NCBI GenBank assembly: GCA_964516765.1
Contig: CAZEWZ010000004.1
Coordinates: 51,968-115,967, forward strand
Length of the DNA: 64,000 bases
Direction of reading: 5' to 3'
Source of the DNA: CAZEWZ01 sp964516765
Lineage (GTDB): Bacteria; Bacteroidota; Bacteroidia; Flavobacteriales; UBA7430
Below the pieces are notes generated by a model that was not told the DNA's origin, did no database searches, and was given only the letters and a program-made list of their open reading frames with translations. How positions within the stretch are numbered: position 1 is the first letter of the stretch; every line of letters begins with the position of its first letter. This document shows positions 53,468 to 62,060 of this stretch, one piece after another. The translations under genes were made by a program, and so were the position numbers.

Positions 53468-55168
53468 CTATGCTTCGCACATAACACATTCTTTCCTTTG
53501 CTTAAATTTCTGTGCAGCATTCATGCTGTGTTGATAATAAAGAGATTTTAAACCTAATTTCCAGGCTGTAATGTAGAGTTTGTTTATATCTTTAACGGGC
53601 ATGTCTGGATGAACCATAATATTAACTGATTGACCTTGATCAATAAACTCTTGCCTATTTCCAGCCTGGTATATAATATAAGATTGATCAATTTCCGAAT
53701 ATGTTTTAAATACGTTTTTTTCATTTTCAGACAAGAATTCCAAATGCTGAACAGATCCATCTCGGTCTCTGATTGAATTCCAAATATCTGTTGTATTCAT
53801 TCCTTTTTCAGCTAATAAATCAAGTAAAAAAGGGTTTTTGATAGTCGTTTTTATTTTAGCAATATCCTTTACATAAATATTGGACCATATCGGTTCAATC
53901 CCCTGAGATACTTGTCCTAAAATAAATGCGGAAGAGGTGGTCGGTGCTATAGCGTTTAATGTAGTATTTCTTCTACCGTAACCCTTCAATACTTCTGGTT
54001 CTCCGAATATATCTGCCAATTCTTCTGAGGCTTTGTAAGAACGTTGTTTGATAAACTTAAATATTTCTGTATTCAAATCAAATGCTTCTTTACTGTCAAA
54101 AGACAGCATTTTTGATTGAAGCAAGGAGTGCCATCCAAGAACTCCTAGACCTAAGGCTCGATTTTCTTTAGCAAAATTATATGCTCGCTCCATAAACAAG
54201 AAGGTTTGATGATCTTCTCGGTCGCTAGAATCTCTATATACTTCAAGCTTATTAATAAATTCAGTAATGACAGCATCTAAAAAGTAGACCATCGTTTCAA
54301 CGGCATCGGTATCTTTCCACTTTTGATAATGCATGACATTCAAAGAAGAAAGGACGCAAACAAAAGACCATTTTTCATTAGAGGGCAACATAATTTCTGT
54401 ACAAAGATTACTAGCGTATACTTTGTGGTCCTTGTCTCTATAAACATCTGGCGCACCTTGATTTGCCTTATCATTGAAAAAGATGTAGGGATATCCGATT
54501 TCTCCTCTTCTTTGGATTACTTTGGCCCAAATCTTTCTTTTGTCGGGATCACCTTCAATCATGTCTTCCATCCAAGCATCAGAAACAGTTACTCCGTGGG
54601 TCAGCTCCTGAATCGGATTTCCTTCAGTTCCGATGTCCAAAAACTCTAAAATATCGCTGTGCTCAACCGGCAAATATGGAGAGAAACGTCCGCGTCGAAC
54701 AGATCCTTGGCTTACCACATCAACCATTGTTTCGAAAAGCTGCATGATGTGAACTGCACCCGAAGCCTTGCCGTTGTTTTTTACGGGGGCACCTCGATGT
54801 CTAATATTCCCAAAGTACCCGGAAGTACCCCCACCGAGCTTAGACATCATACCAACCTCAGACTGAGTATATAGAATATTCCCCATATCATCCGACACAT
54901 TCGACCCAAAACAACTAATGGGTAAGCCTCTCTCCTTACCAAAATTGGACCACACAGGAGAAGCCAATGAGAAAAATCCTTGAGACATGTAGTGGTAAAA
55001 TTTATCACTATAACCATCAATGCCTAAAAGTTCTTCTGCCCGATCGGCGATTTCTCGAATTCTGGTCTCGGGAGCAACTCCTGGAGCTAGGTATCCAGCT
55101 TCTAGAAAGTTTCGACTGTGGGTGGTCAGCCAATCAAAAGCGGTAGAATTTTCTGTTTTCACATCCAT
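53468..55168 (-). CDS. nrdA: Class I ribonucleotide reductase, alpha (catalytic) subunit
   Basis: Reduces ribonucleoside diphosphates to deoxy forms. The 566 residues are about 200 fewer than E. coli NrdA, because there is no N-terminal ATP-cone; that regulatory domain is on NrdB instead. Catalytic residues: redox pair C86 (PISCFGSN) and C271 (FVCVLSSLN), and N254, C256 and E258 in SNLCTEI, giving the thiyl-radical cysteine C256. The radical-transfer YY pair is in KSLYYQH near 547. A terminal CVMC (561-564) takes electrons from thioredoxin. It starts 1 nt after the nrdB stop. Confidence 0.96.
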   Translation of the reverse strand: MDVKTENSTAFDWLTTHSRNFLEAGYLAPGVAPETRIREIADRAEELLGIDGYSDKFYHYMSQGFFSLASPVWSNFGKERGLPISCFGSNVSDDMGNILYTQSEVGMMSKLGGGTSGYFGNIRHRGAPVKNNGKASGAVHIMQLFETMVDVVSQGSVRRGRFSPYLPVEHSDILEFLDIGTEGNPIQELTHGVTVSDAWMEDMIEGDPDKRKIWAKVIQRRGEIGYPYIFFNDKANQGAPDVYRDKDHKVYASNLCTEIMLPSNEKWSFVCVLSSLNVMHYQKWKDTDAVETMVYFLDAVITEFINKLEVYRDSSDREDHQTFLFMERAYNFAKENRALGLGVLGWHSLLQSKMLSFDSKEAFDLNTEIFKFIKQRSYKASEELADIFGEPEVLKGYGRRNTTLNAIAPTTSSAFILGQVSQGIEPIWSNIYVKDIAKIKTTIKNPFLLDLLAEKGMNTTDIWNSIRDRDGSVQHLEFLSENEKNVFKTYSEIDQSYIIYQAGNRQEFIDQGQSVNIMVHPDMPVKDINKLYITAWKLGLKSLYYQHSMNAAQKFKQRKECVMCEA

Positions 55169-55169
55169 A

Positions 55170-56444
55170 TTAAAAAAGGTCGTCAGCGGTTATACTCTGT
55201 GTTCTTTTACTATAGTTAATGGATCTCTTGACAAAAAAGTCACCATGCTTAGTTCCTATGATTTCGTCATTAAACCATTCCGTTTCCTTTAATAATTCTT
55301 CGTCCGTATCGAATACTTTTTCAACGCCAATACTCTCAAGTGATCGATTAAAACGGTCTTTTATAAATTCATTGACTTGAGCTTTAGGAATAAAGTCTAA
55401 CTCGCCCTCTTCAAAAATCCAGTCTATTAATTCGCTTTCTGCTTTGAAAGCTTGTAAACACATGTCTTGAATTCGCACAGAATAAGCTGCATCAAACCAA
55501 CTTGGGTTTTCTTTCTTGATAATCTTGATTAAATCGATTCCAAAATCTCCGTGTATCTGCTCCTCTTTTGAGGTTGCCTCCACTACATTGGAAACACCTT
55601 TAAGCATATTTCGGTGCTTGTTGAAAGCCATAATAATCAAGAATTGAGAAAATAGAGATACATGCTCAATAAAAAGTGAAAAAAGCAGGACGGACTCAGA
55701 ATACTCTTGGTTATTCTCGCTCTTTGAGCTAGACAAAGCTGTTTCTAAATATTGAACACGCCTCATAATAACCGGTTTCTTTTTTAACTGTTGAAATTCT
55801 CCATTAAGACCAAGAATTTCAATCAAGTGAGAATATGCATCTGCATGACGTACTTCACTCTCTCCAAAGGTGGCTCCGACTGATCCAACTTCTGGTTTTG
55901 GAATTCTATGATATATATCGCCCCAAAAGCTTTTTACAGAAACTTCAATCTGAGAAATAGCCAACATTGTATTTTTAATCGCATTTCGTTCTCGATCTGT
56001 TAGTTGTGTTTTGAAATCTTGAATATCGCTAGTGAAATTAAATTCAGAATGAATCCAATAAGAGTGTCTGATCGCAGAAACATACTCATACAACTCAGGG
56101 TACTCATAGGGTTTCAAATTAATTCTCTTCTCGAATATGTTTCTCTGACGTTTTTGTGTTTGTTCATTTCTGTAAAGAATATATGCTTTAGCGACATCCA
56201 AAAACTCGCTACCCATTAACCTCTGCTCAACGACATCTTGAATCTCTTCAATACTAGGAACATAGTTTGAAATTTGTTGGCTTCGTTCAATGAGTGTTTT
56301 AGAAACCGCATTGGAAATCTGTTTGGCGGCTTCCATGTCCCCATGACCCGCAGATTCCATTGCCTTGTAAATTGCTCCCGTAATTTTGATTAAATCAAAC
56401 TCTTCTTTCGAGGTGTCTCTTTTAATTACATATCTAAAATCCAT
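55170..56444 (-). CDS. nrdB: Class I ribonucleotide reductase, beta subunit with N-terminal ATP-cone
   Basis: Radical-generating subunit, 424 residues. Residues 1 to about 95 form an ATP-cone (VIKRDTSKEEFDLIKITGAI, ending VAKAYILYRNEQ), a domain normally found on NrdA. The ferritin-like core follows, with predicted metal ligands E167, E197 and H200, and Y204 in EVRHADAY at the radical-tyrosine position. Further ligands lie in EEQIHGDFG. This architecture was described in Leeuwenhoekiella blandensis, where dATP binding to the beta cone drives oligomerisation and inhibition. nrdA follows 1 nt after the stop. Metal type cannot be told from sequence. Confidence 0.95.
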   Translation of the reverse strand: MDFRYVIKRDTSKEEFDLIKITGAIYKAMESAGHGDMEAAKQISNAVSKTLIERSQQISNYVPSIEEIQDVVEQRLMGSEFLDVAKAYILYRNEQTQKRQRNIFEKRINLKPYEYPELYEYVSAIRHSYWIHSEFNFTSDIQDFKTQLTDRERNAIKNTMLAISQIEVSVKSFWGDIYHRIPKPEVGSVGATFGESEVRHADAYSHLIEILGLNGEFQQLKKKPVIMRRVQYLETALSSSKSENNQEYSESVLLFSLFIEHVSLFSQFLIIMAFNKHRNMLKGVSNVVEATSKEEQIHGDFGIDLIKIIKKENPSWFDAAYSVRIQDMCLQAFKAESELIDWIFEEGELDFIPKAQVNEFIKDRFNRSLESIGVEKVFDTDEELLKETEWFNDEIIGTKHGDFFVKRSINYSKRTQSITADDLF

Positions 56445-56560
56445 ATTCTAATATTATTAACTTCTATAAGAAGAAGAGTTTATTTTTAGCCTCAAAAGCG
56501 GCTTAATTGAATGCTTTTTTAATCTAATTGAAAATCAACGAGTGAGAGTCAAGGGGGTCA

Positions 56561-56588
56561 AAAAAAGCTCAGTTGATCTTTGAGCTTT
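56561..56588 (-). terminator. Rho-independent terminator downstream of the DUF3109 gene
   Basis: On the minus strand AAAGCTCA and TGAGCTTT form an 8-bp stem with a 9-nt loop, followed by T7. It lies 186 nt past the DUF3109 stop. The rest of the 56445-56773 gap is AT-rich, and I see no NrdR box or other element before nrdB. Confidence 0.65.
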
Positions 56589-56773
56589 ACAAATATTTTA
56601 ATAAAAAATATGACTTCCTATAGGGGAATTAAAAATGCTATTTGAAGTTTTCAACAAATAGTTAATATTAATCTAAAACTATAGTGATAATGGGAGGTGA
56701 AAGTTTTTTAAAACTGTTAAAAACAAAATTTATTTGTTTGAATTCTTGTTTTGATAAGTCGACATGAACAAGG

Positions 56774-57343
56774 TTAAATATTGTGCTTTTTTGCTGCATA
56801 TTCTAAGCCCTTGTACCAATCAAGACCATATTTTTTAATCAGTGGTTCTCTTAAGAATTTATAAACGGGCACCTTCAATTTTTGACCACATTCGCATGCT
56901 GCTTTGCAAATATGCCATTTGTGGTAATTGACTGCATCGAATTCTGGATAAGATTGAATTCGTACCGGATATAATTCACATGAAATGGGCTTTTTATAGG
57001 AAATCTTCTGGTCTCTATAGGCTGCTTCGATAGCACATTTAGCTATACTATGTTGATCAAAAAAAACGTAAACACATTCTTGTCCATCTACCAGAGGTGT
57101 TTCTTTTTCTCCATCTTCTCCCATCACCCATTTGCCTTGAGATTCTACGCCTTGAATTCCTTTTTCGACCATGTAAGGCTTTACATCTTCGTACACATCT
57201 TCCAAAATAGTTAATTCATCATCATTAAGTGGGGCACCCCCATCACCCTGAACGCAACACGCTCCTTTGCATGCGCTTAAATCGCAAACAAATTGCTGAT
57301 CGAGAAGATCTTCAGAGACCAAGGTATTCTTGATTGAAATCAT
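56774..57343 (-). CDS. DUF3109 family cysteine-rich protein
   Basis: A 189-residue protein with many cysteines (CDLSACKGACC near residue 20, CAIEAAYR, CELYPVRI, CKAACECGQ), suggesting metal or Fe-S binding. Family DUF3109 is widespread in Bacteroidota and related to CxxCC-type zinc/iron chelator proteins; its function is unknown. The DksA-type gene is 27 nt upstream on the same strand, so the two may be co-transcribed, with a terminator 186 nt past this stop. Confidence 0.88.
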   Translation of the reverse strand: MISIKNTLVSEDLLDQQFVCDLSACKGACCVQGDGGAPLNDDELTILEDVYEDVKPYMVEKGIQGVESQGKWVMGEDGEKETPLVDGQECVYVFFDQHSIAKCAIEAAYRDQKISYKKPISCELYPVRIQSYPEFDAVNYHKWHICKAACECGQKLKVPVYKFLREPLIKKYGLDWYKGLEYAAKKHNI

Positions 57344-57370
57344 ATGGCTAAGATAGATTTTACAATTGAA

Positions 57371-57715
57371 CTAACGCCCCGCACAGTGAACGCATCGGTT
57401 GCTTTGGGGGATAAGAAGAATTCGCCGAAATGGGATTTCTTGACCACAGCCAATACAGATACCAAAATTTTCTTCGTGCACACGGACTATTGCAGACTGA
57501 AGCAGAGCTAATTTATTTATCGAACTTCTAAGCGCCGCTTCATTTACGCTCTTGTTATTTATAGCATCCATTCTGCTAACTCTACCGATTGCATTTTCAG
57601 GAGAAATAGGTTTAGTTAACTCTTTGAGGGTTTTAATATCAGTCTGGGTTTCTAAAAGAGCTTCTTCAATCGCTGTATGGATTTTATTTCTTTGTTGAGT
57701 CGTCATATATGTCAA
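57371..57715 (-). CDS. TraR/DksA family C4 zinc-finger protein
   Basis: A 114-residue protein with a helical N-terminal half and a C4 zinc finger in CIGCGQEIPFRRILLIP, then RCVHC. DksA/TraR members enter the RNA polymerase secondary channel and alter transcription, often with ppGpp. It is shorter than E. coli DksA (151) and lacks the full coiled-coil tip, so its regulatory role is uncertain. Start M1 (57715) or M4 (57706). It lies between a secreted propeller-like protein gene and DUF3109 on one strand. Confidence 0.88.
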   Translation of the reverse strand: MTYMTTQQRNKIHTAIEEALLETQTDIKTLKELTKPISPENAIGRVSRMDAINNKSVNEAALRSSINKLALLQSAIVRVHEENFGICIGCGQEIPFRRILLIPQSNRCVHCAGR

Positions 57716-57738
57716 GAATTCATAATCTATATTTAATT

Positions 57739-58674
57739 CTAAAAAGGAGTGAAAGTTTTAACCACAGTAGCATCTTCATAGACATCAAATCGAAGGCCCT
57801 TTGCATCAAAGAGTAAAGGCCTCCCCATCATATCAATTGTTTTCATTCGTTTGGCTGCTTGCGACTTCTCCGGCAAGGTTAAGTTGTCACAAAAGTCTAT
57901 TTCTAAAAAGTCAACAGTATTGTTTCCTGAATTTGGAATAGCTAAAATATGATTCTCTTGATTGTAAAAAATATCAGCAGGTTTATTCAAGCCTGACGCA
58001 ACCTGCTCATTAGAAGATAAGTCTATATTGAACATATGAATAGCATTGGTGCTCCAGGCAGAAACATAGATATTACCACAAATATCCATTGAAATTCCAT
58101 CCAGATTTCCTAGTAATGTAGAGGTAGCCACTAAAATTTCGCCTGTAGAAATATTCACTTCATATATCGGAGCATTTGACCCCCAACAAACCACTAGTAA
58201 CCGATCGTTTATTACGTCGTAATAAACACCATTAGGGGTTTTAGGAAAGGTACACAATATTGGGGGTACATAAAGAGAATCTTGATTCTCGATATCATAT
58301 TTATACAAACTTTTAGTAGTAAAATCAGTGATATAAAGATCTGTACCTCGATGTGTGATTCCATTTAAAAATGAGCCACCAAGGCTCTTGTTGAGAATCT
58401 GATCTCCTGAAATCAGATCATATCCTTTTAGACTTCCGCCACTACATGCATACAGAGTTTCGCCAACCAACTCAAGTCCATGTGGTCCAGCACTTATGTT
58501 ATCTGCAAAAGTTGTTAAACCATTTCCGTCCCACTCAACTATACTACCCAGAGAAGCATTAGAAACAAAATAGTTTCCGCTAATGGGGTTGAATTCTACA
58601 CTTTCGGGGCCATTATATGTTTGGGCAAATATAAAAAGTGGGAAAAGAAGAAAAAAGCTGAGATATTGATACAT
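57739..58674 (-). CDS. Secreted SMP-30/NHL-like beta-propeller protein with short sorting tail
   Basis: A 311-residue exported protein. A signal peptide ends at FIFAQ (about 18). Repeated blades of the NHL/SMP-30 type follow (GPESVEFNPISGNYFVSN, LNGITHRGTDLYITDF, LDGISMDICGNIYVSAW, LNKPADIFYNQENH). The C-terminal KTIDMMGRPLLFDAKGLRFD with VYEDATVVKTF resembles a short T9SS-type sorting tail, matched by the protein at 62658-63212. Binding partner or substrate is unknown. It is divergent from the DUF2490 gene. Confidence 0.8.
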   Translation of the reverse strand: MYQYLSFFLLFPLFIFAQTYNGPESVEFNPISGNYFVSNASLGSIVEWDGNGLTTFADNISAGPHGLELVGETLYACSGGSLKGYDLISGDQILNKSLGGSFLNGITHRGTDLYITDFTTKSLYKYDIENQDSLYVPPILCTFPKTPNGVYYDVINDRLLVVCWGSNAPIYEVNISTGEILVATSTLLGNLDGISMDICGNIYVSAWSTNAIHMFNIDLSSNEQVASGLNKPADIFYNQENHILAIPNSGNNTVDFLEIDFCDNLTLPEKSQAAKRMKTIDMMGRPLLFDAKGLRFDVYEDATVVKTFTPF

Positions 58675-58759
58675 GTGTCTATATTTTAAATAGCAATATA
58701 CAATTAAAGAGTTTCAATAATAAACGCGATGTTTAGATTCTATTTTAATACATGTTTTT

Positions 58760-58767
58760 TAAATTTG
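58760..58767 (+). promoter_or_regulatory. Putative -7 promoter element of the DUF2490 gene
   Basis: TAAATTTG, 22 nt before the ATG at 58790, with the same flank (TAAATTTGTAC) as the acyl-CoA dehydrogenase element. Confidence 0.45.
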
Positions 58768-58789
58768 TACTAAACAAAAAACACCTTAA

Positions 58790-59449
58790 ATGAAAAATAT
58801 TTTTCTTTTTGCTCTTTGCCTTGTTTTGAACAACTCTATAAATGCTCAAGATAGTTCTCTTGGGAATTGGATGATTTACATCGGAAACAAACAACTAAAT
58901 GAGGATTGGAATATTCACCACGAAATCCAATATAGAAACTACAATGCTGCTGGAGATCTTGAACAACTTTTATTGCGAACAGGTGTGGGGTATAACTTAA
59001 CAGAAGGGAACAATAATATTCTTTTGGGTTATGGGTATATAAATAGCAAAAATTATGTTGTAAACAAGATTTTTATGGACCCTGATGCATCTAAACTAAC
59101 AGTTAAAGAGCATCGCGTTTACCTACAATTCGTCACCAAACAAAAATTAGGACCTTTGTCGGTACAACATAGATATAGGTTTGAAGAGCGATTTATAGAA
59201 GACGACTTCAAATTTCGTTTTAGATATTTTCTAGGTATAAACCTGCCACTTAAAAAATATTTCTATTTGTCTGCATATAATGAGCTTTTTATTCACTCTA
59301 AAGAAGCCGTCTTCGATAGAAATCGACTTTATGCAGGGCTTGGATATAAGATAAATAAGAAAATGAGGTTAGAATTTGGTTATATGAACCAATTCTTCGA
59401 AAACCAGGGAAGAGATCAAATTAATATTCTTTGTTTATATAATTTTTAA
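58790..59449 (+). CDS. DUF2490 family outer-membrane protein
   Basis: A 219-residue protein with a signal peptide ending at INAQ (about 19) and alternating hydrophobic/polar strands typical of a small outer-membrane beta-barrel (HHEIQYRNY, YNLTEGNNNILLGYGYI, RVYLQFV, RLEFGYMNQFFENQG). This matches DUF2490, a Bacteroidota family of unknown function. The last residue is Phe, as in many barrel proteins. Convergent with the small CPXCG gene. Confidence 0.85.
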   Translation: MKNIFLFALCLVLNNSINAQDSSLGNWMIYIGNKQLNEDWNIHHEIQYRNYNAAGDLEQLLLRTGVGYNLTEGNNNILLGYGYINSKNYVVNKIFMDPDASKLTVKEHRVYLQFVTKQKLGPLSVQHRYRFEERFIEDDFKFRFRYFLGINLPLKKYFYLSAYNELFIHSKEAVFDRNRLYAGLGYKINKKMRLEFGYMNQFFENQGRDQINILCLYNF

Positions 59450-59464
59450 GCGCAATTAAGAGAC

Positions 59465-59647
59465 TTATTGCCCGATGGGCATAGCTTGAAAATCCATGAC
59501 TTCGGTTTCTGATACTTGAATAAAAAATTCGATGGGGTTGCAACAGACTTCACAATCTTCTATAAAACTTTGCTGTCCTGCAGAGGGGTCAACCATTTTT
59601 AGCTGATTTTGCCAACAATGTGGGCAATCAAAAAAATATTCAATCAT
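59465..59647 (-). CDS. CPXCG-motif cysteine-rich small protein
   Basis: A 60-residue zinc-ribbon-like protein with cysteine pairs in CPHCW near residue 8 and CEVCC near residue 34, followed by an acidic FFIQVSETEVMDF. The family is conserved in Proteobacteria and Bacteroidota, with unknown function. It lies 8 nt downstream of a small lipoprotein gene on the same strand. Confidence 0.8.
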   Translation of the reverse strand: MIEYFFDCPHCWQNQLKMVDPSAGQQSFIEDCEVCCNPIEFFIQVSETEVMDFQAMPIGQ

Positions 59648-59655
59648 TCTAGAGC

Positions 59656-60057
59656 TTAATTTTCTTGGAGATATATTTCATATTCTTCCGACCCCATCTG
59701 CATTTGAGTTATGAGAGTAATAACATCATCTGTAAATCCAATAGCAGAATTAAATACTTCTAAATTATATTTTTTTCCATTGTATGCAATTAAAAAATCA
59801 GTGGGCTGGTCAAAGCAAAAATTACAATAAAAATAACGCGAAAGCAATTCTTTACAGGTCAGTCCAGAAGTTCCGTAAACCGACTCCATTTCGTTTTCGG
59901 AAAGTCGAGTAGATAGGTCTCTTTGTGTTTTAGAAAAACCTGTGCCAGTTCGGTGATATTGAGAAGAAAAATAAGATCCGGATGAACAGTTCATGCTAAA
60001 TTCTTTACTACAACTTAAGTTTAGGGATAAGAAAAAAATAAATGATATATACTTCAT
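59656..60057 (-). CDS. Small putative lipoprotein, unknown
   Basis: A 133-residue protein with a signal ending at LSLNLSC (lipidated C16). Several more cysteines (CSSGS, CKELLSRYFYCNFCFDQP) suggest disulfides or metal binding. I do not recognise the family. It follows the SDR gene by 39 nt and precedes the CPXCG gene by 8 nt on the same strand, so co-expression is possible. Confidence 0.7.
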   Translation of the reverse strand: MKYISFIFFLSLNLSCSKEFSMNCSSGSYFSSQYHRTGTGFSKTQRDLSTRLSENEMESVYGTSGLTCKELLSRYFYCNFCFDQPTDFLIAYNGKKYNLEVFNSAIGFTDDVITLITQMQMGSEEYEIYLQEN

Positions 60058-60096
60058 GTTCTTAATTCAGGATTTATGATGAAAATTAGAGAATAA

Positions 60097-60801
60097 CTAA
60101 AAGGGGTTAGTCGCCCAAATATTCACCTCTGGAACGTAGCCCTTATTTCTCATTTCTAGAAGAGAAATAATCGTATGTGCAATTTCTTCTGGAGCAAGTT
60201 TATTGTTTTGCTCTTCTCTTTCTTTTCGATTTTCCTGAGCAAAGGCCGTTGTTACTTCGCTGGGATTAACTTGGCAAACTCGAATATTAAATGGCCTTAA
60301 TTCTGCCTGCCAACATTGACTTAAAGCCCGAAGGGCAAACTTAGATGCTGAGTAAACGCTACCGAATTTAAATCCTTTAATACTGGCTGAAGAGCCAACA
60401 TTAATGATTGTTCCCTTACCTTGTGCTTTCATTAGGGGAACCAACTCCTTGGTCAAGAGAGCCAATCCAAATACATTAGTATTGAAAACCTCATGAAAAT
60501 CTTTGATGTTAAGTTCATCAACAGGTCCAAAAACACCAATCCCCGCATTATTAATTAAAACATCGACAGATCCACCCAAGAGGGCGACACATTCATTTGC
60601 TTTATCTGCTATGTTTTCGGTCTGCGACAAATCAAATTGAAAACTCAAAACACCTGGAGAGGTTTTTTTAGCATCTAACTTATCTGAAGATCTTCCGGTA
60701 ACTAAAACTATTGCACCCTTGGCAACAAGCATCTCTGCAGTTTTCTTGCCTATTCCTGAGGTCCCCCCAGTTATAAGTATTTTTTTTCCTTGCAAATCCA
60801 T
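60097..60801 (-). CDS. SDR-family oxidoreductase
   Basis: Classical short-chain dehydrogenase/reductase of 234 residues. NAD(P)-binding TGGTSGIG at 11-18, NNAG at 84-87, and the catalytic set S138, Y150 and K154 (YSASK). The product class (keto/hydroxy conversions) is clear but the substrate is not. A TAnnTTTG element lies 23 nt upstream. Confidence 0.92.
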   Translation of the reverse strand: MDLQGKKILITGGTSGIGKKTAEMLVAKGAIVLVTGRSSDKLDAKKTSPGVLSFQFDLSQTENIADKANECVALLGGSVDVLINNAGIGVFGPVDELNIKDFHEVFNTNVFGLALLTKELVPLMKAQGKGTIINVGSSASIKGFKFGSVYSASKFALRALSQCWQAELRPFNIRVCQVNPSEVTTAFAQENRKEREEQNNKLAPEEIAHTIISLLEMRNKGYVPEVNIWATNPF

Positions 60802-60824
60802 AATTGTATGTGTTTTTGTATTTG

Positions 60825-60832
60825 CAAAAGTA
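60825..60832 (-). promoter_or_regulatory. Putative -7 promoter element of the SDR gene
   Basis: TACTTTTG on the minus strand, 23 nt before the ATG, in the same extended context (TACTTTTGC) as flavodoxin. Confidence 0.45.
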
Positions 60833-60916
60833 AGACCAAATTCTTAGCTAGAAAAAATCTTGGAAGAAAAAGAGTGGGAACAATATCGCTTCTATAAATT
60901 ATTTTTAGTGGGGGTA

Positions 60917-61108
60917 TTATAAAGAACAAGACATATCATTACCACAACAAGTAGGAGATTTTATTTTTCCATGCCCATTTGGGCACTTAGATACCTGAAC
61001 TTCTTTTCCATTTTCTAATTTAATCATGCCATTTAAAAGAGGTGTGTTACATTTTCCGCACGAGGCATTAACAGACATACCACATTTTTCGCATTTATAT
61101 GTTTCCAT
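60917..61108 (-). CDS. Small zinc-ribbon protein
   Basis: A 63-residue, cysteine-rich protein with KCEKCGMSVNASCGKC and CPNGHGKIKSPTCCGNDMSC, suggesting one or two zinc sites. The spacing is like small zinc ribbons that accompany metal or nucleic-acid handling proteins, but the family function is unknown to me. It is a single gene with weak promoter signals. Confidence 0.75.
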   Translation of the reverse strand: METYKCEKCGMSVNASCGKCNTPLLNGMIKLENGKEVQVSKCPNGHGKIKSPTCCGNDMSCSL

Positions 61109-61236
61109 GTTTTTTTTGGAAATGTAAGAAAAATAAAACCGTTAAGACCATCGAGGAGCAAAATCAAAACCAGAAGTTACGGTTTCATAATGTGCAATAA
61201 AGAATGAGAAAATAAAATTCTGTGACCGATAAAAAG

Positions 61237-62058
61237 TCAATCCAATAAGTCTAATAAGTGAGGAATCCGATCTGATTGAATAAAGTCGGGATTCTTGTTT
61301 ATCGCCGTTATATTGCTCTGATTAGAATTAACATTCCAAATAGAGACAAACAAATAATGGCTATGAGCTAAACAAATTTGCTCTTTTGTAATATTTTGGG
61401 TGGAGATGCTAATCCCGTATAAGCCAAGATCTAAAGCTCTAGTAAGTCCATCTTCAAATGACAATGGATAAATAAATAATTTATAATTCGGGTTATTATA
61501 TTGCAACTTCGATAAAAAATCGCTGTTTTTTGATTCAAAATAAACCTGATCATGGATTTCAAACCGCTCTACAATTTCATTTAATGATGCTACAAAACTA
61601 TTTTTATATGCACTTGAGTCTGATAATGAATGAGCATGCCATTTGCAGTCAAAAATAAACTGATGGCCGTGAATGTTTTCAATATTTAAAAATAATTGCT
61701 CCAAAGACAAAATTGAATAATTTAAATAAGGAAACTCTTTATATTTTGCATCCTTGACTTCATCCCAGTATAAATCGCTGATTCGTCCCGATTTATTAGT
61801 GTCACTGGAGAGGTCAGAATCATGGTAAGCCACTAAAACACTATCTTTTGTCATTTGAACATCTATTTCCACTCCCTGAGCTCTTGTATTAAGGCATTTT
61901 GAAATCGATTCGAAAGTATTTATCGGGTAGGGGTGGCCAATACCCATCCCACCATGGCCTATCACAACTATTTCATTGTTCAAATTTTGAATGTTAAACA
62001 TCGTCTTCTCACAGGAGAATAGCAAAATAAAGAAACTAATATATATAATGTGTTTCAT
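61237..62058 (-). CDS. Glycerophosphodiester phosphodiesterase-like lipoprotein
   Basis: A 273-residue envelope lipoprotein from the ATG at 62058 (lipobox FILLFSC, C16), directly after the upstream stop; an earlier in-frame ATG at 62094 overlaps that gene and is rejected. The GDPD active-site residues are present: H35 in IGHGG, E64 and D66 in GVEIDVQMT, and H79 in AYHD. The usual GHRG motif reads GHGG, so the arginine is absent and activity may differ. The later part keeps FDCKW and a TIM-barrel pattern. The substrate would be glycerophosphodiesters. Confidence 0.85.
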   Translation of the reverse strand: MKHIIYISFFILLFSCEKTMFNIQNLNNEIVVIGHGGMGIGHPYPINTFESISKCLNTRAQGVEIDVQMTKDSVLVAYHDSDLSSDTNKSGRISDLYWDEVKDAKYKEFPYLNYSILSLEQLFLNIENIHGHQFIFDCKWHAHSLSDSSAYKNSFVASLNEIVERFEIHDQVYFESKNSDFLSKLQYNNPNYKLFIYPLSFEDGLTRALDLGLYGISISTQNITKEQICLAHSHYLFVSIWNVNSNQSNITAINKNPDFIQSDRIPHLLDLLD

Positions 62059-62060
62059 TT

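Noticed and set aside
56445..56773. NrdR box or riboswitch before nrdB
   Set aside because: I searched by eye for the ACACwAyATAT-like NrdR consensus and structured leaders and found none; only the terminator of the upstream gene is evident.
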